Source: Bartonella australis AUST/NH1 | Lineage (GTDB): Bacteria; Pseudomonadota; Alphaproteobacteria; Rhizobiales; Rhizobiaceae | Assembly: GCF_000341355.1 (NCBI RefSeq) | Contig: NC_020300.1 | Span: 1,252,501-1,316,500, forward strand | Direction of reading: 5' to 3' | DNA length: 64,000 nt | Shown here: piece after piece, positions 47,461-58,024 of the stretch | Position numbering within the stretch: the first letter of the stretch is position 1 | Layout of the letters: each line of letters opens with the position of its first letter | Program-made: the position numbers and the translations under genes | The notes under the pieces: generated by a model | The model's input: the letters and a program-made list of their open reading frames with translations, nothing else | What the model was told of the DNA's origin: nothing | The model's database searches: none

Positions 47461-47943
47461 CGAAAAACAGTGCAATATAATATGCTCACTTTAAGCGATC
47501 AAAACTACATATTTACACTTAAAAAGTTCTTTTTTATGAAAAAAATAAAACTTTTCCGCCATTTTAGTTAATTGAGTGAAAACACCTAACACATCATAAT
47601 TTCCGTTCATTGAAAAACAAATTGTATAAAAATTTTTAACGGCAACGTAAAAAAGCAGCCGAGCAATGTGCTTTCCTCGATTTCGTGAAATCCCCAATTG
47701 TGAAAAATACTGTATTAATGCGTAATAATACGCTTCACAGTCATTAGCACAAATTTCGATGATGTTTTAAGCTGCTTTTTTAAGAATGCACACCCCGTTT
47801 TCTGAAGGCATTTTTCCGTATAGCTTTTGCAATTCATAAGCACAATATGTGCTAAATTTTAGCTTTACATAAAATACGTAATGAGTTAGTAATTCGCATC
47901 AAAATTTTATTATCAATAAAAAATAAAAACTAGGAGCACGTGC
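47461..47943. promoter_or_regulatory. Leader and probable promoter of the first plus-strand autotransporter
   Basis: No gene seen. TTTACA at 47864-47869, 17 bases, TAGTAA at 47887-47892 is a plausible promoter; AGGAG lies 6 bases before the start codon. The stretch CATAAAATACRTAATG is shared with the leader of the next copy (about 50305-50320). Confidence 0.5.
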
Positions 47944-50241
47944 ATGTGCAAAAGGGGCGTTTTGTTGCGTACAGTTGCTGGATTTTTATTTTTCTCTGAT
48001 TGCAGTGTCAGCTATGCAAATGGGGGTCAGGTCGTACATCCTATGTTTGAGGTTAAAAATGATACTAAGATCGTGCGCAATTTTAGTATCCGAGACAGAA
48101 ATGGCGGTGTATATGCAAACGGCCAGAATGCAGTGGCCACAATCATAAACGGAGCGATTACTTCGGAATTTTTTGCACTAAATGCGTCAAATGGAGGAAC
48201 CATTGATGCCATGGCAATCGATGCAAAGACGACAATAACTGGTTTGCAAAGCGCAGGCGGTACGATTAACCTTGAAGATTCGACCGTAATTGTTAAAGGC
48301 GATCATAATGCCCGTGCTATTGCTTTCCAAACGCAGAGCCAGCCTTCTCCCGATGGGGTAGTCCCTAAGAATACAGTGATTCTTACGAATACAAAGCTTC
48401 TCGTCGAAGATGGTATCGGCATTATCGGATCCTCTGCAAACAACATAATCAACCTTAAAAATTCGGCGATCCACGCTGATGTTTTATTAAAACATAGAAA
48501 AAATGCGCCTGGGTCTAACCTCACACTCACTGCAGACCGTTCTTTTTTAGAAGGCAGGACGAGACCTGCGAGTGACAGTACAATAGTTTTTAATCTAAAT
48601 AACGGTAGTCAGTGGCTTTTAAAAATCAGTAAAAATGAACCAGATAATGACAAAAACCCCCTGAATTTTGCGCTTTCTTCTATTAAAGAAAGGGCGCAGT
48701 CTAAGGTTTCTGTACTTAATCTCGATGATAGTGCTCTTATTTTCGAAGAACCAAAAGAAGGTTATTATCAAACATTGCATATACACCCTGAAGACCCCGG
48801 TGCCGCAACAGTCTACACTGCAACCGGTAACGCAGAGATTTATTTAAACACTGAATGGCGGGATGCAACCATTTTAGCCGATCAGAAAATTGATCGGCTT
48901 ATGATTAATGGCAATGTTTCAGGTAGTACAACGATTAATGTAAGAGCCATTAAAAAAAGAGAAGAAATAGAAAAAAACGGCCCTGTTTTAGGCCAACAGA
49001 AAATACCTTTTCCACGGAACGCACAAGGTGTTTCGGTTGTCCAAGTTTCTGGGCAAGCAGACGGAAATTCTTTCAAATTAAAACATGGTTATACAACGTT
49101 TGATTATTTGCCTTATAAATATGAACTCAATGCTTACGGGCCAACATCGAGGCACGGTGCGGCTAATGCTGAAGAAAAAGGAGCGGAGCAAACTCTCTCT
49201 TTCCCTCTTAATGAAAGAGATAGGCCTTTTTGGGATTTCCGCTTGCAAAATGCCTATCTTGATTCCGATGCGAAGATAAAAGCTCTCGTGCCACAAGTCG
49301 CCAACTATTTACTCATGCCCAATGCTTTATTCTTCGCCGGTTTCACAGATTTTAGTAATCAGAGTGCCATTTTAGCGAATATGCAAGTAGCTGAACTAGA
49401 AGCAAAAAAAGATAAAAGAGGAAGATTTTTCTTATCTTCATATGGCAGTAAAGCGACTTTATCTTCTGATCGTATTCCATCGCAATACGCTTATGAGGCA
49501 GATGCTCTCTATGCTGCGGTACAAGCAGGCACTGTATTTTCCTTACTAGAAAATCAGGATATTACTGCGCAGCTAGGTTTTGTGGGCACCTATGGCCAAC
49601 TTTCTTTCTCCCCGAAGAATGTGGGGGATTCTAATAAAACCACTCTGAATAAATGGTCATCTACGGTCTATAGCGGTGTAGGGCATAGAAGCGGTTTGTA
49701 TATGGATGCGCTTCTTTCCTACGATGTTGTGAGAGGAAATATTTCTAACGCTCTCGCAGGAAATACGGCAAAGTTGGATGATGGGAAGATGTTGAGGGCC
49801 TCAACCACTATTGGCCAAAAATTGATAACCGATATTGGACGACTGGTATTTGTACCGCAAGCACAGCTCATTTATCAGCGTTTAATGTTGAAGCCTATTT
49901 CAGATGCCGACAATTTCGAAGTTGATATGGGTGATCCTCAACAATGGTTAGTGCGTGTTGGTGGATATGTAACAAAAGATTTTGTCCCTGTTGGAAACGG
50001 TCAAATCCTCTCCTTTTACAGTAAATTGAATTTTATTAAAGCTTTTGGTGATGGAGGAACGATGCGTATCGGTGACGTCTTTTCCTTTGATTCCACTGGA
50101 TCTTCGATTGAAGCAGGGCTTGGTATTAATGCACAGCTGTCTCAGATCGCACTTTATGGTGATTTTAGCTATCGGCGCAAAATTCAAAAATTAGGCGTAT
50201 CCGGAGCCGCTATCTCAGGGGGTATGCGCTATCGTTTTTAA
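47944..50241 (+). CDS. Autotransporter, plus-strand family member A
   Basis: 765 aa, the shortest copy. Signal peptide MCKRGVLLRTVAGFLFF to YAN. The compact passenger has the family turns (GAITSEFFALNASNGGTIDA, IGIIGSSANNIINLKNS), a long linker with KIDRLMINGNVSGSTTINVR, and the beta-barrel from about 500 to 765 ending GGMRYRF. The barrel is homologous to members B and C but not identical. Starts 6 bases after AGGAG. Outer-membrane exported protein of unknown specific role. Confidence 0.92.
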   Translation: MCKRGVLLRTVAGFLFFSDCSVSYANGGQVVHPMFEVKNDTKIVRNFSIRDRNGGVYANGQNAVATIINGAITSEFFALNASNGGTIDAMAIDAKTTITGLQSAGGTINLEDSTVIVKGDHNARAIAFQTQSQPSPDGVVPKNTVILTNTKLLVEDGIGIIGSSANNIINLKNSAIHADVLLKHRKNAPGSNLTLTADRSFLEGRTRPASDSTIVFNLNNGSQWLLKISKNEPDNDKNPLNFALSSIKERAQSKVSVLNLDDSALIFEEPKEGYYQTLHIHPEDPGAATVYTATGNAEIYLNTEWRDATILADQKIDRLMINGNVSGSTTINVRAIKKREEIEKNGPVLGQQKIPFPRNAQGVSVVQVSGQADGNSFKLKHGYTTFDYLPYKYELNAYGPTSRHGAANAEEKGAEQTLSFPLNERDRPFWDFRLQNAYLDSDAKIKALVPQVANYLLMPNALFFAGFTDFSNQSAILANMQVAELEAKKDKRGRFFLSSYGSKATLSSDRIPSQYAYEADALYAAVQAGTVFSLLENQDITAQLGFVGTYGQLSFSPKNVGDSNKTTLNKWSSTVYSGVGHRSGLYMDALLSYDVVRGNISNALAGNTAKLDDGKMLRASTTIGQKLITDIGRLVFVPQAQLIYQRLMLKPISDADNFEVDMGDPQQWLVRVGGYVTKDFVPVGNGQILSFYSKLNFIKAFGDGGTMRIGDVFSFDSTGSSIEAGLGINAQLSQIALYGDFSYRRKIQKLGVSGAAISGGMRYRF

Positions 50242-50689
50242 AAATACTTTAATGTACAGCTTTTAGAGGGCGTAAAAACGGTTATGTAACGTTTTTCGCG
50301 TTTGCATAAAATACATAATGTATCAAACTACCCTCGAAATTTCATTGCAAAGAAAAGAAATGCAAATTAGGAGCATAGGTTATGTGTAGAAAAGACCTTT
50401 TATTATGTACGGCTGCAGGAGTTTTATTTTTCCCTTATTGTGAGTTAGTTTATGCAAATTCGTATAACTCCTCCTCCCCTACGTCACCCGCACCCGAACT
50501 TCCAGAATCTCAACACACTACGAGTGCACAAGCACACACTACGGGGATGCCGCCCTCTATATTATACCCACCCAGCGCTAGTGCTAAAACCCCGTATGCA
50601 ATTACAGTTTCATCAATGCAACCCACAACTATAGATACGCAGCCATATGTGTCGCACATACCAAGTGCTAATCCTGAAAACTCATATCT

Positions 50690-51570
50690 AATTAAAGTCT
50701 CGCAAACAACAGGAGACGGAGTTACATATCATACTGGGTCCGGAACTTGGTATGGAACAAAATACGAAAGCCTGCAGGGAAGCAGACCTGGAGCCCGATA
50801 TGCATCCGGGTATACGGATGGATATGGATCTGGATACAAAATTGGGTATAGAACTGGGTTTTTGGCCGGATATGGAGCCAGATACGGGGCTGTATATTGT
50901 CCTGCTCTTAGCTCTAAACATGGATCTGGACACAAAAACGTACATGTATATTGCCCCATATCCGGATCTAGATATGGGTCCAAACTTGGGTCTATGTCCG
51001 GGTCCAGTGCCGGTATGTCCGGAACTAGCTTCACGTCTGGGGCCGCATCTGGAGCCGAATCCGACCCATTATATGGGGCTGGACCTAGAGCTTATCACGG
51101 CCCCCACTCTGATCCCATACATGGATATGATGGATATAATGGATATAACGGATTCAATGGGCACAGAGTCAGAAACGGAACCCCATATAGAACTTCATCC
51201 ATGGTTGGGCATGGAGCTGTGAAAGTTACGGCCGTTTCTGGGTATGGAGCTAAATATAAAAGGGAATCCGGGGATAGACTTAATACACAGTATGGACTAC
51301 AGGGAACTATGTATGGGCCGTTTGGAACTAGGTCCGTGCGCTTAAGTGGGATAACTGGAGGCAAATCTAGACTCTCTGGTATGTCTGGGAGCGGATCTGA
51401 TATTCTACCTGATCTATCTGGAAATGGGTCTGTGACTCTGACTGGAATATCAGCAGGTGGTTCTGTAACTTTATCAGGAGTATCTGGTGGTGGATCTGAG
51501 ATCCCACCTGATCTACCTGAAAATGAATCTATAACTCTCCCTGATCTATCTGAGGAAGTGCCTGCGGCTT
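50690..51570 (+). repeat. Degenerate hexanucleotide-type repeat region in member B
   Basis: Variants of GGATCTG, GGATATG and TCTGGA recur through about 900 bases, giving GYGSGYKIGYRTG, YDGYNGYNGFNG and SGMSGSGS type peptides. Because the period is a multiple of three, long open frames also appear in two other frames (50752-51222 plus; 51095-51724 minus); these are by-products, not genes. Confidence 0.8.
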
Positions 51571-52572
51571 CGTCACAGGTGCCCGGGGCTGCACCTGTTT
51601 CCTCATCTGTGACCAAATTTGAACCCTCAAGGGCCAGGTCTAGAAGGAGCACCGAAGAATCTCTACCCCTTGAGCCTTCTGTGTCCCCTATATCCTTACC
51701 TGTAACTCTATCTGCGCGGTCCATGCAAAATCCGCAGACCCTATCTTCACGGGAAACTACAATTGTGATGATGCCCGGACAATATGAAGCCGGTGTTATA
51801 CCCCGGCCTAGAACTATAGCTATATCTGGACATCCAGTGCTCAGCGTAAATGGACAGTCTCACTTACCTGTAGAAGCACGCTACATAGTTGGAACCCAAA
51901 ATAATATTTCGAATTCACCTAATCCTTACATCCATAGCGAGCATAATCAGATAATTGCAGACGGGGAGCATGTGAATCTCATTATGCCAAAAGGCTCTAT
52001 TATCTCAGGTTCCTTCGCATTATACGCCATAAACGATGGAAGCATTAATGGTAAGAATGTTAACGGAGTAGTGCAATTTTACGGCTTATTGGTTGAGAAG
52101 GGTCGGATTAATCTCACAGACGCAAACATAACTGTCACAGATGACACGGGCCCTGATTCTGCTGGTATTATCTTCCAGTGGCAAGAGGAACAAAACCTTG
52201 TTGGTGCAATAGCGCCTGTCAGGGACGTAATGCTGACCAACACAAAGGTCTTTGCTGAAAAGACCGCTGGTATCGCCGGCCCTTTTTCAAGTGGTAGTAT
52301 CAATCTCAAAAATTCGCAAATTCGCGCCGACGTTTTATTAAGAGGCACAGGGTTTTACCCCCATGCAGCTCAAAATGAGAACCCTGCTCCTCTTCTTACT
52401 TTAAATGCGGATCACTCTATTTTAGAGGGCGGGTCAAGGCCTTTAGAGGGAAGTAGGACAATTCTCAACCTCAATAATGGTAGTCAATGGATCTTAAAGA
52501 TCAGTAAGAACGAAAAAGTAATGAAAATGGCACCACGTAATAGCGAAGAACAACCTATTTACGAAGTGATTC

Positions 52573-54133
52573 CTATTGAAACAAGGGCAAAATCGGAGAT
52601 TTCTGCTCTGATGCTCGATAATAGCAGCATCCTTTTCGAAGGTCCCGTAGAAGGTCATTATCAGACGCTATATATAGGAGAGAGCGTTCTAGATACTAAA
52701 CAAGTCTACAAAGCGAACGGTGATGCAAAAATTTCTTTAAACACTGAATGGCGTGGCCCTACTGTAAAAGCTGATCAAAAAATTGACCAACTTCTCATTC
52801 ACGGGGAAGTGTTAGGTAGCACAAAAATTCACGTGAAAGCCGTTAAAGAGAGTGAAAAAACAAGAAGAGATAATCCTGTTTTAAATGAATCTGGGGCTCC
52901 TCTCCCTCCAAATAATACGCGGGGAGTTTCGGTTGTTCAAGTTCTTGGACAAGCGAACGAAGACTCCTTTAAATTAGAAAATGCTTATACGACGTTTGAT
53001 AATTTGCCTTATAAATATGAGCTTAATGCCTACGGCCCGACATCAAAACACGGCGCGGCTGATAAAAAGGGAAATAAATTTAATCAAGAAGGTTCTTCTA
53101 ATCAAAAAGAAGAGCCATTTTGGGATTTCCGCTTGCAAAATGCATATGCTGATCCCAATGCAAAAATCAGAGCTCTCGTGCCGCAAGCTGCCAGCTATTT
53201 GACCTTGCCAAATGCTCTATTCTCATCTGGTCTTACAGATCTGAATCATCAGAGTTCAGTTTTGGCTAATATGCAAATAATGGCACCTGAAATGAGAGAG
53301 GGCGGAACAAAGGGATTCTTCCTATCCTCCTACGGTGATAAATTAACCATTTCTTCCAAGCGCACACCACTGCAATATGGTTACGATGCTGATGTGCGTT
53401 ATGGAGCGGTACAAACAGGTCTCACCTTCACGGCTTCGGAAGATCAAAATACTACCGTGCATTTGGGTCTTTTGGGCTCTTATGGTCGAATCTTTTTACT
53501 CCAAAAGAGATGGAGGCATCTCGCGAAAGCATAATCGATAAATGGTCGCTCACAGCTTATAGCGGTGTACAGCATCAGAATGGTTTATATATCGATGCTC
53601 TCTTGTCCTACGGTTTGCTGAAGGGGAATATCGCCAATGACATCATCGGAGAAACAGCAAAAATCAATGATGGGAAAGTGTTCAGTGCTTCTGCTACCCT
53701 CGGCCAAAAACTGGGGACCTCTGCAGAAGGATTGATATTTGAGCCGCAAGCACAACTTGTTTATCAGCGCTTGATGTTAAAGACCATTTCGGATGCTGAT
53801 AATTTTGAAGTTGATATGGGACAGCCTCGTCAATGGTTGATGCGGATTGGTGGGCGTTTAACGAAAGATTTTGCCACTATTAAAGAAGACAACACGCTCT
53901 CGTTCTACAGTAAAGTCAACTTTATCAGGGCCTTTGGCGATGGTGGGGTGATAAAGATGGGTGAGAACTTTCCTTCAGATTCTATGGGCTCTTCGATTGA
54001 AGGTGGAATTGGCGTCAATGCGCGGTTTTCTCACAAAATTTCCCTTCATGGGGATGTGAGCTATTGGCGCAAGATTCAGGAAACAGGCATATCTGGTGCA
54101 ACTGTCTCAGGGGGTGTGCAATATCGTTTTTAA
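52573..54133 (+). repeat. Direct repeat, copy 1 (linker and barrel of member B)
   Basis: About 1.56 kb nearly identical to 55360-56921. Differences are a few substitutions around 52980-53110 and the one-T deletion. Recent duplication or gene conversion. Confidence 0.9.
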
Positions 54134-54416
54134 ATTTTTCCGACTTATTCGCAAAAAAGCTAAATATATTAAATTTTTTGGCTTCGTCCCCCCTCCCCTT
54201 TAAGCTCCTCTCTTTAAGGCTCTATTGTAAGGAAAAAGAGATAAAACGGAGAGACCTTCTTGAGGGAGGAATTGTTTTCAATTTTTTTATTGCGTACCTT
54301 AAAAAAGACAAAGACGCAATGCATTTTGCCCCGCTTTTGGTGAAATATGTAACGGGCTCAATGTCCGCCCTTGAACTTCGCTGTGAAGGAAAAGGAAAAA
54401 ATTAGGAGCGTGCATT
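54134..54416 (+). other. Spacer before member C
   Basis: Ends with a good ribosome site (TTAGGAGCG, 5-8 bases before ATG 54417). The part around 54350-54400 has a diverged second copy at about 56985-57040, downstream of member C. Confidence 0.5.
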
Positions 54417-56921
54417 ATGCAAAGGAGAGATTTTTTATTATGTACGGCCGCGGGAGCTTTATTTTTCTATTTAGGCCCAGTTTGCGCGAGCACTGATGCG
54501 TCTTCCGTGCAAAGTTCGCAAGCCCCGTCTTCGCGGGAAGCCGCGGTTGTGATGGTGCCTGTACCACCAGAAGCTGGCGCTGTACCTGAAACGATGGGCA
54601 GATATGGGAGCCGGGCTCAGGGTCCTCGATCTGATTCTGTGAAAAAATACTCTAAGATCGAGGCCGGAAGGGAAGGTGATGTTTTGACTCTACGGAACGT
54701 TGATGTTTACGATAATTATGCCACTATAAGGGCGCAAGAAGGAAGATCTTTGGCTCTCACTATGATAGGGGGGACCGTTACTTCAGGAGCTATCGCCTTC
54801 TACGCCACTGACGGCGGAAGCATTAAGGGCACAGGGGTCACTGCGGTGGCCAAGTCAGTTGGTTTATTGATGCAGAATAGTCAAATCAGTCTCACAGATT
54901 CAAATATCACCATCACAGATGACGTAGGCTCTGGTTCTGTTGGTATTTCCTTCTTGCGACAACAACCACTAACATCTGCAAAAGAACCGGTGAAACCCAC
55001 GCTTACCAATGAAGTGATGCTGATCAATACAAAGATCTTTGCTGAAAAGGCCGCTGGTATCGCCGGTCCTTTTTCGAGTGGTAGTATCAATCTCAAAAAT
55101 TCGCAAATTCGCGCCGACGTTTTACTGAGAAGCACAGGTTTTTACCCCGAGGAAGCTCAAAATGAGAGCCCTGCTCCTCTTCTTACTTTAAATGCCGATC
55201 ATTCTATTTTAGAGGGCGGGTCAAGGCCTTTAGAGGGAAGTCGGACAATTCTCAACCTCAATAATGGCAGTCAATGGATCTTGAAGATTAGTGAAAATGA
55301 AAAAATGGGAGAAATGGCACCGCGTAACAGCAGAAACCGGCGTATCTACAAGTTGATTCCTATTGAAACAAGGGCAAAATCGGAGATTTCTGCTCTGATG
55401 CTCGATAATAGCAGCATCCTTTTCGAAGGTCCCGTAGAAGGTCATTATCAGACGCTATATATAGGAGAGAGCGTTCTAGATACTAAACAAGTCTACAAAG
55501 CGAACGGTGATGCAAAAATTTCTTTAAACACTGAATGGCGTGGCCCTACTGTAAAAGCTGATCAAAAAATTGACCAACTTCTCATTCACGGGGAAGTGTT
55601 AGGTAGCACAAAAATTCACGTGAAAGCCGTTAAAGAGAGTGAAAAAACAAGAAGAGATAATCCTGTTTTAAATGAATCTGGGGCTCCTCTCCCTCCAAAT
55701 AATACGCGGGGAGTTTCGGTTGTTCAAGTTCTTGGACAAGCGAACGAAGACTCCTTTAAATTAGAAAATGGTTATACAACGCTCGGTGATCTTCCTTATA
55801 AATATGAGCTTAATGCCTACGGCCCGACATCAAAACATGGCGCGGCTGATAAAAAGGAAAATAAATTTAATAAAGGAACTTCTGGTGATCAAAAAGAGGG
55901 GCCATTTTGGGATTTCCGCTTGCAAAATGCATATGCTGATCCCAATGCAAAAATCAGAGCTCTCGTGCCGCAAGCTGCCAGCTATTTGACCTTGCCAAAT
56001 GCTCTATTCTCATCTGGTCTTACAGATCTGAATCATCAGAGTTCAGTTTTGGCTAATATGCAAATAATGGCACCTGAAATGAGAGAGGGCGGAACAAAGG
56101 GATTCTTCCTATCCTCCTACGGTGATAAATTAACCATTTCTTCCAAGCGCACACCACTGCAATATGGTTACGATGCTGATGTGCGTTATGGAGCGGTACA
56201 AACAGGTCTCACCTTCACGGCTTCGGAAGATCAAAATACTACCGTGCATTTGGGTCTTTTGGGCTCTTATGGTCGAATCTTTTTTACTCCAAAAGAGATG
56301 GAGGCATCTCGCGAAAGCATAATCGATAAATGGTCGCTCACAGCTTATAGCGGTGTACAGCATCAGAATGGTTTATATATCGATGCTCTCTTGTCCTACG
56401 GTTTGCTGAAGGGGAATATCGCCAATGACATCATCGGAGAAACAGCAAAAATCAATGATGGGAAAGTGTTCAGTGCTTCTGCTACCCTCGGCCAAAAACT
56501 GGGGACCTCTGCAGAAGGATTGATATTTGAGCCGCAAGCACAACTTGTTTATCAGCGCTTGATGTTAAAGACCATTTCGGATGCTGATAATTTTGAAGTT
56601 GATATGGGACAGCCTCGTCAATGGTTGATGCGGATTGGTGGGCGTTTAACGAAAGATTTTGCCACTATTAAAGAAGACAACACGCTCTCGTTCTACAGTA
56701 AAGTCAACTTTATCAGGGCCTTTGGCGATGGTGGGGTGATAAAGATGGGTGAGAACTTTCCTTCAGATTCTATGGGCTCTTCGATTGAAGGTGGAATTGG
56801 CGTCAATGCGCGGTTTTCTCACAAAATTTCCCTTCATGGGGATGTGAGCTATTGGCGCAAGATTCAGGAAACAGGCATATCTGGTGCAACTGTCTCAGGG
56901 GGTGTGCAATATCGTTTTTAA
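54417..56921 (+). CDS. Autotransporter, plus-strand family member C
   Basis: 834 aa, intact. Signal peptide MQRRDFLLCTAAGALFF to VCAS. Passenger with turns such as GGTVTSGAIAFYATDGGSIK and AAGIAGPFSSGSINLKNSQI, linker with KIDQLLIHGEVLGSTKIHVK, barrel about 570-834 ending GGVQYRF. From about residue 316 on it is almost identical to member B. It lacks the Y/G-rich insert. The six-T stretch here keeps the frame that member B has lost. Confidence 0.92.
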   Translation: MQRRDFLLCTAAGALFFYLGPVCASTDASSVQSSQAPSSREAAVVMVPVPPEAGAVPETMGRYGSRAQGPRSDSVKKYSKIEAGREGDVLTLRNVDVYDNYATIRAQEGRSLALTMIGGTVTSGAIAFYATDGGSIKGTGVTAVAKSVGLLMQNSQISLTDSNITITDDVGSGSVGISFLRQQPLTSAKEPVKPTLTNEVMLINTKIFAEKAAGIAGPFSSGSINLKNSQIRADVLLRSTGFYPEEAQNESPAPLLTLNADHSILEGGSRPLEGSRTILNLNNGSQWILKISENEKMGEMAPRNSRNRRIYKLIPIETRAKSEISALMLDNSSILFEGPVEGHYQTLYIGESVLDTKQVYKANGDAKISLNTEWRGPTVKADQKIDQLLIHGEVLGSTKIHVKAVKESEKTRRDNPVLNESGAPLPPNNTRGVSVVQVLGQANEDSFKLENGYTTLGDLPYKYELNAYGPTSKHGAADKKENKFNKGTSGDQKEGPFWDFRLQNAYADPNAKIRALVPQAASYLTLPNALFSSGLTDLNHQSSVLANMQIMAPEMREGGTKGFFLSSYGDKLTISSKRTPLQYGYDADVRYGAVQTGLTFTASEDQNTTVHLGLLGSYGRIFFTPKEMEASRESIIDKWSLTAYSGVQHQNGLYIDALLSYGLLKGNIANDIIGETAKINDGKVFSASATLGQKLGTSAEGLIFEPQAQLVYQRLMLKTISDADNFEVDMGQPRQWLMRIGGRLTKDFATIKEDNTLSFYSKVNFIRAFGDGGVIKMGENFPSDSMGSSIEGGIGVNARFSHKISLHGDVSYWRKIQETGISGATVSGGVQYRF
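55360..56921 (+). repeat. Direct repeat, copy 2 (linker and barrel of member C)
   Basis: Partner of 52573-54133; one base longer because of the sixth T. Confidence 0.9.
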
Positions 56922-57055
56922 ATTTCTAACGAGTGCTAAAAATAAATCCGTTATCTCTTGCGTTTCGCCTTTGGGCGGGGCGCGTATGTGTGAAACGGGC
57001 TCTCCTCCCCTCCGAAACTTCGCTGTAAAGATAAAGGGGTGAAAGCGAGGGGGGT
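56922..57055. other. Spacer after member C
   Basis: Contains a diverged copy of the spacer found before member C (compare 54350-54400 with 56985-57040). No gene. Confidence 0.5.
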
Positions 57056-57230
57056 GTTATACGTAAAAAATTTTATTGTAACTGTGTGGGGGGGTCTCAT
57101 TTTTCTTTTATCGGGACTCAAGTTATGCAAAGTTGAGCGGATTTAAAAAAGAAGCGGCGCTATTGCCTGCACCTAGGCGAAGTTAAAAATAAAGAGGCGG
57201 CCGACCGTCCTATTCTCTGCGCAAAGCGAA
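57056..57230 (+). pseudogene. N-terminal remnant of a fourth plus-strand autotransporter
   Basis: After the diverged spacer copy, the DNA aligns by eye with the first ~130 bases of member C: the AAAAATTTTATTGTA region, the ATTTTTCTTTTA region of the signal peptide, and GAAGCGGCGCTATTG-CCTGCACC against the codons for REAAVVMVPVP. The start codon is lost and the frame is broken. Confidence 0.6.
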
Positions 57231-57613
57231 TTTAGGGTAAAAGCCCGCTGCTTTTTTAAAACGACAGTTCCCCCTTTATTAAAGACAAGAATTCACGGCT
57301 TTATTGAACGACAGAGCTAAAACCGGGTTTCGTAGAAGTAATTAAATCCACCACGAATAATCGTTTTGCCCATTAACTGAACGATTCAGGGCCGTTGCTA
57401 CAATATAAAATTGCGCAATCCCGCGCGATTCGGCCGACTAAGGACGTGAACCGGCAAACTTTTTCTTTTCAAAATTAATTTTGTTTTACAATGAGAAGAA
57501 GCCCTGCCTAAGACATTGCACCGACATTTCTACGTCAAACAGTCGCGTCCAAAAGTCGCTCAACAAATCTGCACGCCTTATCAATCATAATGCTCAATAT
57601 GGACCAAAATAAA
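57231..57613. other. Gene-free stretch
   Basis: About 380 bases with no recognisable gene, RNA or repeat; probably the rest of the decayed autotransporter or its former flank. Confidence 0.4.
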
Positions 57614-58024
57614 TTATGAGGCGCCATCTATTTTTTCGGTACTGTTTGCTGCCTCCATTACTTGCGAAAGATTCTTCACTGCGTCTAAGTGGATTTGAAG
57701 CAATTCACTATTACGGTGCAATTTTTCCTGCAAATCCGATAACAAGGCTTCTACTTCATTTTCAATATCTTGATCCATATAGCGTTTCATATCACTCATG
57801 GACTTATTAAGATCGCTTAAACCACGTGTTTTCCGCAAATTTATTTCTTCATAATCTGGAACACCGCGGCTTTCCAACATGTTACTCTCATAATCGACAA
57901 CTTCAGCTAACCCTTTAACGGCAGCCACAAATTTCGTCATCGCCCAATCACGACCAATAAGATTATTGTTCAGAGTTTTTTCTTTCAATTCAACACTTTC
58001 ATTTTTATGTTTTGCTGCAAACAT
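57614..58024 (-). CDS. Small helical protein, possibly FlgN-like flagellar chaperone
   Basis: 136 aa, almost wholly alpha-helical and charged, with no signal or membrane segment. The segment YEEINLRKTRGLSDLNKSM resembles the conserved block of Rhizobiales FlgN-like proteins (a short E-N-x-x-L stretch followed by K-S/T-R-x-L). A coiled-coil-like tail (about 85-125) follows. No other flagellar gene is in the window, so the assignment is tentative; otherwise a conserved hypothetical protein. Start ATG 58024 is preceded by a purine-rich GGGGGG stretch on the minus strand. Confidence 0.6.
   Translation of the reverse strand: MFAAKHKNESVELKEKTLNNNLIGRDWAMTKFVAAVKGLAEVVDYESNMLESRGVPDYEEINLRKTRGLSDLNKSMSDMKRYMDQDIENEVEALLSDLQEKLHRNSELLQIHLDAVKNLSQVMEAANSTEKIDGAS

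Larger units (their letters stand above)
50382..54133 (+). pseudogene. Autotransporter, plus-strand family member B, frameshifted at a T tract
   Basis: Open from 50382 (MCRKDLLLCTAAGVLFF) to a stop at 53534, then the barrel continues in another frame from about 53510 to 54133 (ending GGVQYRF). Against member C, the sole cause is one missing T: five Ts after CGAATC here, six there (near 53491-53497). Repaired, the protein would be about 1250 aa, the largest in the array. The passenger has a unique insert (about residues 110-400) of Y/G- and S/G-rich low-complexity repeats, a P/E/S segment with dibasic SRARSRRS, and then a normal beta-helix region nearly identical to member C. As it stands the product lacks most of the barrel and could not insert in the outer membrane. 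Confidence 0.88.

Noticed and set aside
51095..51724. 209-codon minus-strand frame and 156-codon plus frame at 50752
   Set aside because: Open because of the in-phase DNA repeat in member B; repetitive composition and no ribosome sites.
25408..57230. Possible CRISPR array or phage in the repeat-rich region
   Set aside because: No spaced short direct repeats, cas genes, integrase or phage structural genes; all repeats are parts of autotransporter genes.
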